Shown here: positions 1-8,700 of the stretch, one piece after another
How the letters are laid out: each line of letters starts with the position of its first letter
Numbering within the stretch: the first letter of the stretch is position 1
Source: an uncultured Bacteroidales bacterium
Lineage (GTDB): Bacteria; Bacteroidota; Bacteroidia; Bacteroidales; P3
Assembly: GCA_937876865.1 (NCBI GenBank)
Contig: CALEFF010000076.1
Location: 1 to 23,506, forward strand
Length of the DNA: 23,506 nt
Reading direction: 5' to 3'
Notes under the pieces: generated by a model
Told to the model about the DNA's origin: nothing
Databases searched by the model: none
Seen by the model: only the letters and a program-made list of their open reading frames with translations
Translations under genes and position numbers: made by a program

Positions 1-328
1 CTCCAACAAACATCAATTTACTATCAGAATGATTTACAAGGTGTGTAACAGCTTCACTTTTGAATTCATGAAGCGAAGGCACGGCAACAGCTCCGTAAGT
101 TATGGTTGCAAAAAACGATATAGCCCATATGCTTGAATTACGACCACATAGCACAATCTTATCACCCCTCTCAATACCTGCATTCTTAAAGAAAATATGT
201 AGTTGAGCAATTCTTTCTGCTACTTCTCTATATGAAATAGACTCTTTTTTGTAATCACTTAATGCAGGAAGTTCCCAATTGTTTCGTATTCCCGTTTCAA
301 TATTGGCAATAAAACTATCTGTGTACAT
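1..328 (-). CDS. AMP-binding acyl-CoA ligase, N-terminal fragment (cut by window edge)
   Basis: This is the first 109 codons of a protein read leftwards from an ATG at 328-326; the rest lies outside the window. The translation has the N-terminal pattern of long-chain fatty acid-CoA ligases and other ANL-superfamily enzymes: SYREVAERIAQL, then GIERGDKIVLCGRNS, then ITYGAVAVPSL. Family members activate a carboxylic acid with ATP to an acyl-adenylate and transfer it to CoA (or a carrier), usually in the cytoplasm or at the inner membrane. The P-loop-like motif and the catalytic Lys region are not in the window, so the substrate cannot be told. No in-frame ATG lies just upstream. The gene follows the MFS transporter on the same strand, but a terminator and a separate -7 box between them suggest independent transcription. 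I am confident of the superfamily and less so of fatty acids as substrate. Confidence 0.85.
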   Translation of the reverse strand, partial: MYTDSFIANIETGIRNNWELPALSDYKKESISYREVAERIAQLHIFFKNAGIERGDKIVLCGRNSSIWAISFFATITYGAVAVPSLHEFKSEAVTHLVNHSDSKLMFVG

Positions 329-358
329 AAAGTCTGTTCTTAAATTCCGTTTAAGTCG

Positions 359-366
359 CAAAGATA
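359..366 (-). promoter_or_regulatory. Putative -7 box for the acyl-CoA ligase gene
   Basis: The minus strand reads TATCTTTG, an exact match to the Bacteroidota -7 consensus TAnnTTTG, about 30 nt before the ATG at 328. No TTTG -33 element lies at the usual 19-21 nt upstream, so this is a partial match only. Confidence 0.45.
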
Positions 367-420
367 AGCAAAAAAAGTATTCGACGTATCTGTTTTGTGA
401 GAAAAAGTGATGATAGGACA

Positions 421-453
421 CAAAAAAAATCTCGGAGCCGTAGCCCCGAGATT
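421..453 (-). terminator. Rho-independent terminator of the MFS gene
   Basis: Read on the minus strand, 453-443 and 438-428 form an 11-bp stem (AATCTCGGGGC / GCTCCGAGATT, one G-U pair) closed by a TACG loop. This makes the very stable C(UACG)G tetraloop. A run of T follows at 427-422. It lies about 30 nt past the MFS stop codon and before the ligase -7 box. Confidence 0.9.
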
Positions 454-482
454 CCTTACCTATATTTATACTATATTATATC

Positions 483-2069
483 TTACTCTTTGATGTTAGG
501 CAACTCCAAGCCGTAGCCCTTCTTGGTATCCTCTCGTTTGAGCATCATACCGAAGAAGAGGGCAAATACGCCGAACGACGAGAAGATAATCATAGGCAAC
601 TGATAGCCACCACTCGAATCAAGTGTAGCACCAATCAAAATGGGTGTAAGGCAAAGACCTATATTTTGAATCCAGAATATTAAAGAATAAGCTGAACCGA
701 TTACTTTTTGATCTACTAATTTTGGAACGCTTGGCCACAATGCTGCAGGCACTAATGAGAATGAAGCTCCTAAAACTAAGATTGTTACATACGCAACAAT
801 TGTTCCTCCAATAGCACTTCCTTTAAACATTGGTAAGACAAAAGCAAATGTTAAGTGGCAAACAATCAATAGTAATGAACCAATCATTAACATAGATGCT
901 GCTTTACCTTTGTGATCCACATAGTTTCCTAATATAGGAGTGATTGCAACTGCTAATAATGGGAATACAGCGAATACAGATTCAGCAGAACCTCTCATAT
1001 ATCCCATGTAGCAATAGCTTATTAAAGCAACAATTGCTAATCCCATTAAGCCGTATTTTGCAGTTGGGTTTTTAGAGAAATTACTTGCAAACGAGCCTAT
1101 TGCAACTACTAACATTATTAAATATTGTACAATAGTTACTGTTTCGCTTGCCCAAAATCCTGTTCCTGGAGTTAGAGATAAATTACATTCAAGCATATTT
1201 ACAGCGTATTTTTGGAATGGGAAGATTGCTGAATAGTAAAGTACGCAAAGTAAAGCTACTAACCAGAATCCACCACTTCTTAAAATAGCTCCTATATCGC
1301 TGATTTTAAATGGATCATCTTTTTCTTCTGCTTCTCCTGTTTGTGCATCTAATTTCTTATCCATAAAGAAATATACGATAAACATTATTAAAGCAATACA
1401 AAGTAAAACAACTCCGAATGCAACTGAACGTGCAACATCAATATCTCCACCAAGTTTTGCAAAGAATGGAGAGAAAATCATACAAGTTGCAACTCCTAAT
1501 CTTGCTAAGGCCATTTCAGAACCCATAGCCAAAGCCATTTCTCTTCCTTTAAACCATTTAACAATACCACGTGATACTGTGATACCTGCCATTTCAACAC
1601 CGCAACCGAAAATCATAAATCCTATTGCAGCTAATTTAGCAGATGCTGGCATGCCTTCATAGAAAGGAGAAACGCCTAATTCATCAAATCCTGGAATGTA
1701 ATTTAAGTTTTCTGTAAACCAAGTGTGTAAACTGCTGTCTGTAAAACTTTCAGTTACTGCATACCACTTAATTACAGCACCTACAAGCATTACTGCACCA
1801 GATAAAAGGGCTGTGAATCTAACTCCCATTTTATCAAGAATAATACCTGCAAAAATAAGGAAGAAAACAAACACATTAAGGAATGTTTCTGAGCCTTGCA
1901 TTGTTCCAAAAGCAGTTGGATCCCAGCCTCTTTCGCTTTGCATCAAGGCTTGTATAGGTGAAAGAATGTCCATAAAGATATATGAACAAAACATGGCAAG
2001 TGCCAATAATAATAGTGCAATCCACCTAAATAATGCACTATCTCTTAAAGTTTGAAGTTTTTCTGTCAT
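483..2069 (-). CDS. Major facilitator superfamily transporter
   Basis: A 528-residue inner-membrane protein with about twelve hydrophobic segments, typical in length for the MFS. The first segment starts near residue 15 (RWIALLLLALAMFCSYIF). After segment 2 the loop reads LDKMGVRF, the MFS loop 2-3 motif position. KWFKGREMALAMGSEMALAR near residues 170-190 is a conserved stretch in Bacteroidota MFS permeases of nitrate/sugar-phosphate-permease-like annotation. Unusual points are a long extracytoplasmic loop at about residues 105-145 and a charged central cytoplasmic loop at about residues 238-262 (DKKLDAQTGEAEEKDDPFK) between the two six-helix halves. The substrate cannot be inferred. It is transcribed away from secDF and ends in its own terminator. 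The 3' end (483 to about 640) uses more G/C-ending codons than the rest of the gene. The ATG at 2069 is the first good start, just before the soluble N-terminus. Confidence 0.88.
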   Translation of the reverse strand: MTEKLQTLRDSALFRWIALLLLALAMFCSYIFMDILSPIQALMQSERGWDPTAFGTMQGSETFLNVFVFFLIFAGIILDKMGVRFTALLSGAVMLVGAVIKWYAVTESFTDSSLHTWFTENLNYIPGFDELGVSPFYEGMPASAKLAAIGFMIFGCGVEMAGITVSRGIVKWFKGREMALAMGSEMALARLGVATCMIFSPFFAKLGGDIDVARSVAFGVVLLCIALIMFIVYFFMDKKLDAQTGEAEEKDDPFKISDIGAILRSGGFWLVALLCVLYYSAIFPFQKYAVNMLECNLSLTPGTGFWASETVTIVQYLIMLVVAIGSFASNFSKNPTAKYGLMGLAIVALISYCYMGYMRGSAESVFAVFPLLAVAITPILGNYVDHKGKAASMLMIGSLLLIVCHLTFAFVLPMFKGSAIGGTIVAYVTILVLGASFSLVPAALWPSVPKLVDQKVIGSAYSLIFWIQNIGLCLTPILIGATLDSSGGYQLPMIIFSSFGVFALFFGMMLKREDTKKGYGLELPNIKE

Positions 2070-2100
2070 TATTATTTGTATTTTAAGGTTTTTCTATTTG

Positions 2101-2108
2101 CAAAACTA
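2101..2108 (-). promoter_or_regulatory. Possible -7 box for the MFS gene
   Basis: The minus strand reads TAGTTTTG (TAnnTTTG) about 32 nt before the MFS ATG. The nearest upstream TTTG is only 12 nt away rather than 19-21, so the assignment is weak. The surrounding 2070-2349 region is AT-rich, with homopolymer A/T runs and no gene. Confidence 0.3.
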
Positions 2109-2301
2109 TCAATTTTTTTGCAAAAAATAGTTTTTCTTTGATAAAATAACGCAAATACTAATTTTTGTATGTCAATAAAAAAATACTTAGATGTCTAATT
2201 TTCTTTGTTTTTTGCTCCTTAAATTCACTTGTTTACGCAAAAAAAAAGAAAGTATTTAATATTTTTTTTTCAAAGAATTATGGAGTTATCAAATAAAATT
2301 T

Positions 2302-2309
2302 TAACTTTG
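2302..2309 (+). promoter_or_regulatory. Putative -7 box for secDF
   Basis: TAACTTTG matches the Bacteroidota -7 consensus TAnnTTTG and lies 40 nt before the secDF ATG, giving a predicted leader of about 30-35 nt. A TTTG at the -33 position is not present. Confidence 0.45.
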
Positions 2310-2349
2310 CAAGTTCAAATAACTATATGTACTTAAAATATAAAGTGAT

Positions 2350-5295
2350 ATGCAAAACAAAGGTGCTATTAAAGTTATTGCGATAGTATTTGCGTTGATT
2401 TGTTTGTATCAACTATCGTTTACCTACTTCACAAAGCAAGTAGAAAGCGATGCAAAAGAGTATGCTACAAATCAATACGCTAAGACTATAGCAAAAAACT
2501 TAGCAAAAGGAGATGCTTTACGTGAGCAAGAAATTTTTGATTCAATTTCCACAGAGAGAGAAAACTTTTATTTGGATTCTGTTTCTGAACAAACAGCTTA
2601 CAACTTTTTGTGGATAAGAAAATTCTCTTACAAAGAATGTAAAGCGAGAGAAGTGAATTTAGGTTTGGACCTAAAAGGTGGTATGAACGTTATGATGGAA
2701 GTTTCCACAGTTGACGTTCTTAAAAATTTAGCGTCAGATCCTGGCAATCAGGTGCTTTCAGATTTGATTAAGAAAGCAGAAGAAGAACACAAGACCACAG
2801 GGGAGAAATTTATTGATTGCTTTGAAAACCAGGTTAATGAAGCAAATAAAACCTCAAAAGTGGATCTTTCTGCATTTTTCAGAGTTAAGCTGAAAGAAAA
2901 AGGAATAACAGCTAATTCCACAAACGCAGAAGTGATTAGTGCAATTAGACAAGAATGCACTGAATCTTACGATAGAACTTTCCAAGTTTTGTCAAAACGT
3001 ATAGATAAGTTTGGTGTATCTCAACCAACTATTCAAAAATTAGAAGCAACTGAAAGAATCGCGATTGAGTTGCCAGGTGTTAAAGATCCTCAAAGAGTAA
3101 GTAAATTATTGGAAGGTTCTGCTCAATTGCAATTTTGGTTAGCTGGAAATGCAGGTGATGTATTTCAATCGCTTATTGCGGCAGATGAATGGTTGCAAAA
3201 TGTAGATACTACACAAGAAAACAAGGTTAAGAATCCTTTGTTGTCAAAATTTGCACACCTTAATAATGGTGCTATGATGCAAAGATGTGTAGTAGGAACA
3301 GCAACTGCAAATAATAGAGCGGAAATTGATAGAATGCTTGCACAAGCCTCTAAATTACTTCCACAAGATGTTATATTTGCATGGGGTGCAAAACCTATTG
3401 AAAAAACTAATGAGTATGAATTATATGTTTTGCAACTAACTAATAAAGCAAAAACACCTTTATTAGATGGTGACGTTATATCTGATGCAAGTAGCGACTT
3501 TAATCAGCAAGGAAACCCTATTGTTTCAATGGCGATGAAAGATGAAGCGGCTCGTAAATGGGCGAAGATTACAGGTAGTAATATAGGAAATAGTATAGCT
3601 ATTGTGTTAGATGGAGTTGTTTATTCTGCTCCAAATGTTAATTCTGAAATAACAGGAGGTCGTTCTGAAATCTCTGGACAGTTTACAGTTGAAGAAGCTA
3701 AAGACTTAGCAAATATTCTTAAATCAGGTAAATTGACTGCTCCTGCAAAAATGGTTCAAGAATCAGTAGTTGGACCTTCTTTGGGAGAAGAATCAATTAG
3801 AACAGGTTTGGTTTCTTTCATAGTTGCTTTCCTTTTAGTGTTTATCTATATGATATTCTTCTATAATATGGCAGGTATCGCAGCATGTTGTGCTTTGTTT
3901 GTTAATATCTTCTTCTTGATGGGAACATTAGCTTCTATTGGAGCAGTATTAACATTGCCAGGTATAGCAGGTATAGTTTTAACAATGGCTATGGCTGTCG
4001 ATGCAAACGTAATTATCTACGAACGTATTAAAGAAGAATTGTTAGCTGGTAAGAATGTAGGCTCAGCAATATCTGATGGATATAAAGTTGCATATTCAGC
4101 AATTATAGACGGTAACGTAACAACATTATTAACAGGTATAGTATTAGCATATTTTGGTAGTGGCCCTATTCAAGGTTTTGCTATTACATTATGTATAGGT
4201 ATTCTTACTTCATTGTTCTCAAGTATCTTTATTTCAAGATTGGTGTTTGAAGCAATGTTAAAAAGAAAGAATGCAACAAAGAATATTACTTTCTACAATA
4301 AGTTAACTAAGAACTTCTTAAGAGATCCAAAAGTTAATTTTGTTGGTAACCATAAATCTCAAATGATTGTAGCTATTGCATTGGTGTTACTTTCTGTTGG
4401 TTCGTTAGCTTTTAAAGGGTTAGATTATGGTATTGATTTCTCTGGTGGAAGAACATACGTTATTAGATTTGATAAAGATGTTAATCCTGTAGAGGTTCGT
4501 GGCGAATTGCAAAAAGAATTTGGTACTGCTCCTGAGGTAAAAACTTTCGGGCCTGCTTACCAAGTTAAAGTTACAACAGACTACAAAGTAAAAGAAGATA
4601 GTGAAGCAGTAAAGGCAGAGGTTATAGAAAAATTGCATAAAGGTGTTGCTAAATTCTATGGAGAAAAAATTACACTTGAACAATTTGAATCTACTATGAA
4701 GAGCCCATTAGGAATTATTAGTTCTGAAATAGTTGGACCTACAATGGCAGATGATATAAAAACTTCAGCTGTAATATCTGTTGTAATATCATTAGTTTTA
4801 ATCTTTATCTATATAGGATTGAGATTTAGAAAATGGCAATACGGATTAGCAGGGTTAGTTTCTTTAACTTTTGATGCCTTAATAACTATAGGAATATTCT
4901 CATTATTTAGTGGAATATTACCATTTAACTTAGAGGTAGATCAACAATTTATTGCGGCTATATTGACAGTGATTGGATACTCTATTAATGATACTGTAAT
5001 TGTGTTTGACCGTGTTAGAGAAAACGTTAAATTGTATCCAAAATCTCCTTATGGAAAAGTAATGAATGATGCAATGAACCAGACTCTTAGCCGTACATTC
5101 AATACATTAGGTTCTACTTTATTAGTATTGTTGATAGTATTTATATTCGGAGGAGAAGTATTGAGAGGTTTTGCATTTGCCTTGTTTATAGGTGTAGCAA
5201 TTGGAGCTTTTGCTTCGCTTTGTGTTGCTTGTCCTATAGCATACTTTACAATAACTCGCTCTGAAAAAAAGAAACAACTTAAAACAAGTAAATAG
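2350..5295 (+). CDS. secDF: Protein translocase subunit SecDF (SecD-SecF fusion)
   Basis: A 981-residue inner-membrane protein in which SecD and SecF are fused, as is usual in Bacteroidota. It uses the proton-motive force to help SecYEG complete protein export into the periplasm, so it serves all Sec-dependent cargo, including outer-membrane and T9SS proteins. SecD half: one N-terminal TM helix (about residues 8-28), the LGLDLKGG motif at 104-111, a large periplasmic domain, then a TM bundle with AVDANVIIYERIKEE, whose Asp551 corresponds to the conserved SecD transmembrane Asp. SecF half: GIDFSGG at 694-700 after a TM helix, then a second TM bundle with GYSINDTVIVFDRVRE from residue 876, including the conserved Asp881. 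All family landmarks are intact. The ATG at 2350 gives a normal cytoplasmic N-terminus (MQNKG). A hairpin follows the stop codon. Confidence 0.98.
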   Translation: MQNKGAIKVIAIVFALICLYQLSFTYFTKQVESDAKEYATNQYAKTIAKNLAKGDALREQEIFDSISTERENFYLDSVSEQTAYNFLWIRKFSYKECKAREVNLGLDLKGGMNVMMEVSTVDVLKNLASDPGNQVLSDLIKKAEEEHKTTGEKFIDCFENQVNEANKTSKVDLSAFFRVKLKEKGITANSTNAEVISAIRQECTESYDRTFQVLSKRIDKFGVSQPTIQKLEATERIAIELPGVKDPQRVSKLLEGSAQLQFWLAGNAGDVFQSLIAADEWLQNVDTTQENKVKNPLLSKFAHLNNGAMMQRCVVGTATANNRAEIDRMLAQASKLLPQDVIFAWGAKPIEKTNEYELYVLQLTNKAKTPLLDGDVISDASSDFNQQGNPIVSMAMKDEAARKWAKITGSNIGNSIAIVLDGVVYSAPNVNSEITGGRSEISGQFTVEEAKDLANILKSGKLTAPAKMVQESVVGPSLGEESIRTGLVSFIVAFLLVFIYMIFFYNMAGIAACCALFVNIFFLMGTLASIGAVLTLPGIAGIVLTMAMAVDANVIIYERIKEELLAGKNVGSAISDGYKVAYSAIIDGNVTTLLTGIVLAYFGSGPIQGFAITLCIGILTSLFSSIFISRLVFEAMLKRKNATKNITFYNKLTKNFLRDPKVNFVGNHKSQMIVAIALVLLSVGSLAFKGLDYGIDFSGGRTYVIRFDKDVNPVEVRGELQKEFGTAPEVKTFGPAYQVKVTTDYKVKEDSEAVKAEVIEKLHKGVAKFYGEKITLEQFESTMKSPLGIISSEIVGPTMADDIKTSAVISVVISLVLIFIYIGLRFRKWQYGLAGLVSLTFDALITIGIFSLFSGILPFNLEVDQQFIAAILTVIGYSINDTVIVFDRVRENVKLYPKSPYGKVMNDAMNQTLSRTFNTLGSTLLVLLIVFIFGGEVLRGFAFALFIGVAIGAFASLCVACPIAYFTITRSEKKKQLKTSK

Positions 5296-5303
5296 GAATA
5301 TTT

Positions 5304-5349
5304 AATAATTTATTGGAGAGACATTTAAAGTTCTCTTCAATAAATTATT
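5304..5349 (+). terminator. Hairpin after secDF, possible terminator or 3' stabiliser
   Basis: 5304-5321 (AATAATTTATTGGAGAGA) pairs with 5332-5349 over 18 positions with a single G-U, around a 10-nt loop. It starts 9 nt after the secDF stop. The bases after it (GTTAATAAAAATTTG) are not a clean U-tract, so termination may be weak; it could mainly protect the 3' end of the mRNA. Confidence 0.5.
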
Positions 5350-5360
5350 GTTAATAAAAA

Positions 5361-5391
5361 TTTGTGAGATAATTTTTTTCTTGTAAATTTG
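5361..5391 (+). promoter_or_regulatory. Bacteroidota-type promoter of the four-gene operon
   Basis: TTTG at 5361-5364, a 19-nt spacer, then TAAATTTG at 5384-5391. Both elements and the spacing fit the Bacteroidota sigma-ABfr consensus. The predicted transcription start near 5398 leaves a very short leader of roughly 14 nt before the ATG at 5412. Confidence 0.75.
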
Positions 5392-5411
5392 CCGACTTAA
5401 AAAAGTGAATT

Positions 5412-5723
5412 ATGAGTGTTCTTTTAATAACATTGATATTATTGGTTGGAGTTTTTTTTGTTAGGGTAATAAAAGCGATGCGTGAGCCTTTTCAAGAAAA
5501 CGAGCAGGTTTGTGATTTAGAAGAAATCACAGATATAGAAGATACTTTTCAAGAGGAAGTGTCTTATACTAGTAATGTCAAGAAAGATGTTCATAAGGAA
5601 AGAGATGAGATTGAGCAAATAGAAAAAAAAGACAAACAAATACTTTCAGTAGAACAGAATAAAAAGTTTTCTTTAAAAGATGCTGTTATCTATTCTACGA
5701 TATTAGAAAGACCATATAAATAG
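5412..5723 (+). CDS. Small single-pass membrane protein of unknown function
   Basis: A 103-residue protein I do not recognise. Residues 2-20 (SVLLITLILLVGVFFVRVI) form one hydrophobic helix with no signal-peptidase site, followed by basic residues (K22, R24), so the tail probably faces the cytoplasm. Residues about 28-85 are highly charged, first acidic (DLEEITDIEDTFQEE) and then mixed K/E, likely disordered or coiled; the end reads SLKDAVIYSTILERPYK. It has its own promoter 20 nt upstream and is followed 33 nt later by the TonB-dependent receptor gene with no terminator between, so it is probably the first gene of that operon. The conserved-looking C-terminal segment may be a docking site, but this is inference. 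The reading frame is supported by the promoter, by codon use like its neighbours, and by the lack of a competing ORF. Confidence 0.75.
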   Translation: MSVLLITLILLVGVFFVRVIKAMREPFQENEQVCDLEEITDIEDTFQEEVSYTSNVKKDVHKERDEIEQIEKKDKQILSVEQNKKFSLKDAVIYSTILERPYK

Positions 5724-5756
5724 TGAAATTATAAATCTAAGAAACACATAAAAGAA

Positions 5757-8700
5757 ATGGGCATGTTGAGAAAATTATTCTTTACACTCGGGTTGTTGTT
5801 GACAACCAGTCTGATGTTGTATTCGCAAGGAACTCTTACGGGTACTATTACAGACTCACAGACAAAGGAACCATTGCCGTTTGTGAATGTCATTGTTGAA
5901 CAAAATGGTCAACAAATGGGAGGAGCTACAACGGATATTAATGGTAATTATCAAATTAAACCGCTTTCTCCTGGTGCGTATGACATCAGAGCTTCGTTCA
6001 TGGGTTACAAGACTGTCTTGAAAACCGGTGTACAAGTTAAAGCTTCTGGTTTTACATTGGAAGGTAGTTTAGAAATGACTCCTACAGCAGAAGTCTTAGA
6101 CCTTGTAGAGGTTGTAGAATATTCTATTCCTTTGATAGACCAAGGTTCTTCTGAATCAGGAAAGCGTATTTCTGCAGAAGACCTCGATAAGATGACTGCC
6201 AACACAGTTGATGGTATCATCGCTTCAGTAGGAGGTATTACAGACAATGAAGGTGGTGCAGGTAGTGCACGTGGACAAGACCAAATGAAAACTTATGTAA
6301 ACGGAGTTGCTAAAAAAGGTTCTGTGAACATTCCAAAACAATCAATTGCGGAAGTTCAAGTTATCTTAGGAGGTACACCTGCAAGTATAGGTGAAGCTAT
6401 CGGAGGTGCAACAAATATTACATTATTACCTCCACAAAATCAATTCCAAGGTTTTGTTCAATATCAAACTTCTGAATTTTTGGATACAAGAGGATATCAT
6501 AGAGCAGATATCTTCTTTACAGGTCCTTTATATAAGAAGAAAAACAAAGAAACAGGAGTGGAAAATAGCGTTATTGGTTATCGTTTAGCTGGTTTTGCTT
6601 CGTATTCAGCAGATGGATACATCAGACCAAGAGATAGAAGATATTATATGGTAAAAGATGATGTATTGGAAAGATTGAGACAAAATCCTTTAGTATTCAA
6701 TCCTGCAACAGGAGCAGTAAACTATGCGGCAGAATTCTTAACATTAAATGATTTTGAAAGAGTTGGTCGTAAACCAAACTTAGGAAGCGCTTCTATTTAT
6801 CTTGATGGAGGTTTAGATTTCCGTTTTTCTAAAAATAGTAGTTTGCAAATTAACGCAGAATACACTTACGGAAAAGGAATGAATGGAGGAGTTTCTTCAA
6901 TGTTATTGAACAATTTCAATAACTCAGAATCATATAGTAATAGTTTTCAAGTTATGGCAGACTTTACACAAAAGTTCCCTTCTGAAGAAGGTAGTTCTGC
7001 TTTAATTAAAAACGTTATATTTAATGTTGTAGGATCTTATTCAAGATCTTATGGAGAATCTTATAGTAAAGATCACGGAGATAATTTATTCCGTTATGGA
7101 CACGTTGGATATTTCAATACTCACAAGAGAAATTCATACGAATTAGTAAGAATGGATATTGATGGAGATGGTAGTAAAGAATATGTTTACCAACACAATG
7201 GTTGGTTAGATTATCAGGTAGACTATACTCCTTCTGAGTACAATCCAAGTATGTCAGCATATACATCTCAAATTTATTTTAGCGATGAATTCCAAGATTT
7301 GAGAGATTATGGGTATACTATAAATTATGATAATTTGAGAAGTATAAATGGATTGGTAAATGGAGATTCTCCACTTTCTGTTTATAGTATGTTTACAAAC
7401 GTTGGAGTTGTAACATCTTCTTATTCTAAATCAGAAAATCAATATATTTATGCTGCAGCAAGAGTTTCTGCTGACGTTGGAGCTCATCAATTAGAATTAG
7501 GATTTCAATATGACCAATCTATATATAGAGGTTATTCATTGAATGCTTCAGGATTGTGGACTATAATGAAACAAGAAGCGAATCAACACTTATTATATAG
7601 AGATTTAGATAATCCTATTATAGATAATTCTTCTACAATACCATATGTAACATACGATAGACGTTATGATGCAGGTAGTCAAACATTCTTTGATAAACAA
7701 ATACGTCAAGCATTAGGTTTGGCAGTAGATGGAACAGAATATATAGACATTGATAGTTATGACCCTTCTACATTCTCTTTAGATATGTTCTCTGCTGATG
7801 AATTATACAATACAGGTAATGCATTGGTTAGTTATTATGGGTATGACCATAGAGGAAATAAATTAATAGGAAAACAATCTTTACAAGATTTCTTTGCAGG
7901 TGTTGATGGAAATAGAAATATCGGAGCTTGGGAACCAATCTACGCAGCAGGATATGTTCAAGATAAATTCTTCTTTAGAGATTTGATTTTCAATATAGGT
8001 CTTCGTGTAGATAGGTTTGATGGCAATCAAATGGGATTGAAAGACCCTTATACATTATATTCTTCATATACAGCAGGAGAATTAAGAGCTGCTGGACGTA
8101 CAGACATACCTAATGGTATAGGTGATGGATATGTAGTTTACGTAGATAAATTATCATCATCAACTACTGTTGATAATGTAGAAATTAGAGGTTATCGTAA
8201 TGCAAGTGAAAATGCTTGGTATACTGCAAATGGAGAATTAGTTTCAAATCCAGATGATGTTGCAGGTGCTTCAGGACAACCTTTACCATATAGAAAAGGA
8301 ACTTTAACTGAAACAGGATTACCAACACAAATATCAACAGATGCGTTTGAAGATTATAAACCACAATATGTAGCAATGCCTCGTGTAGCATTCTCATTCC
8401 CAGTATCGGATAAATCAGAATTTAAAGCATCTTATGATGTTATTGCTCGTCGTCCATCAGAAGGAGCATGGCAAGCAAACTATGCAGGATACTTATTCAT
8501 GGAAAAAATGAATGGAGCGGTATTTACTAATCCTAATTTGAAACCTGAAAAAATTACAAACTATGAATTAGGATTCCAACAAGTATTATCTAAGTCATCA
8601 GCATTAGGTATAACAGCGTACTACAAACAAACAAGAGACCTTATTAATATAGTACAATATGTTGGAGCTGACCCTACAAACATGTACTATTCTTATGAAA

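Noticed and set aside
2180..2280. A/T homopolymer stretch between the MFS and secDF genes as an origin or attachment site
   Set aside because: It has no repeated boxes, no inverted repeat and no tRNA nearby; it is ordinary AT-rich intergenic DNA.
5304..5349. 18-bp inverted repeat after secDF as an insertion-sequence or invertible-promoter end
   Set aside because: It is a single compact hairpin with a 10-nt loop right after a stop codon and has no partner repeat elsewhere in the window, so an RNA structure is the simpler reading.
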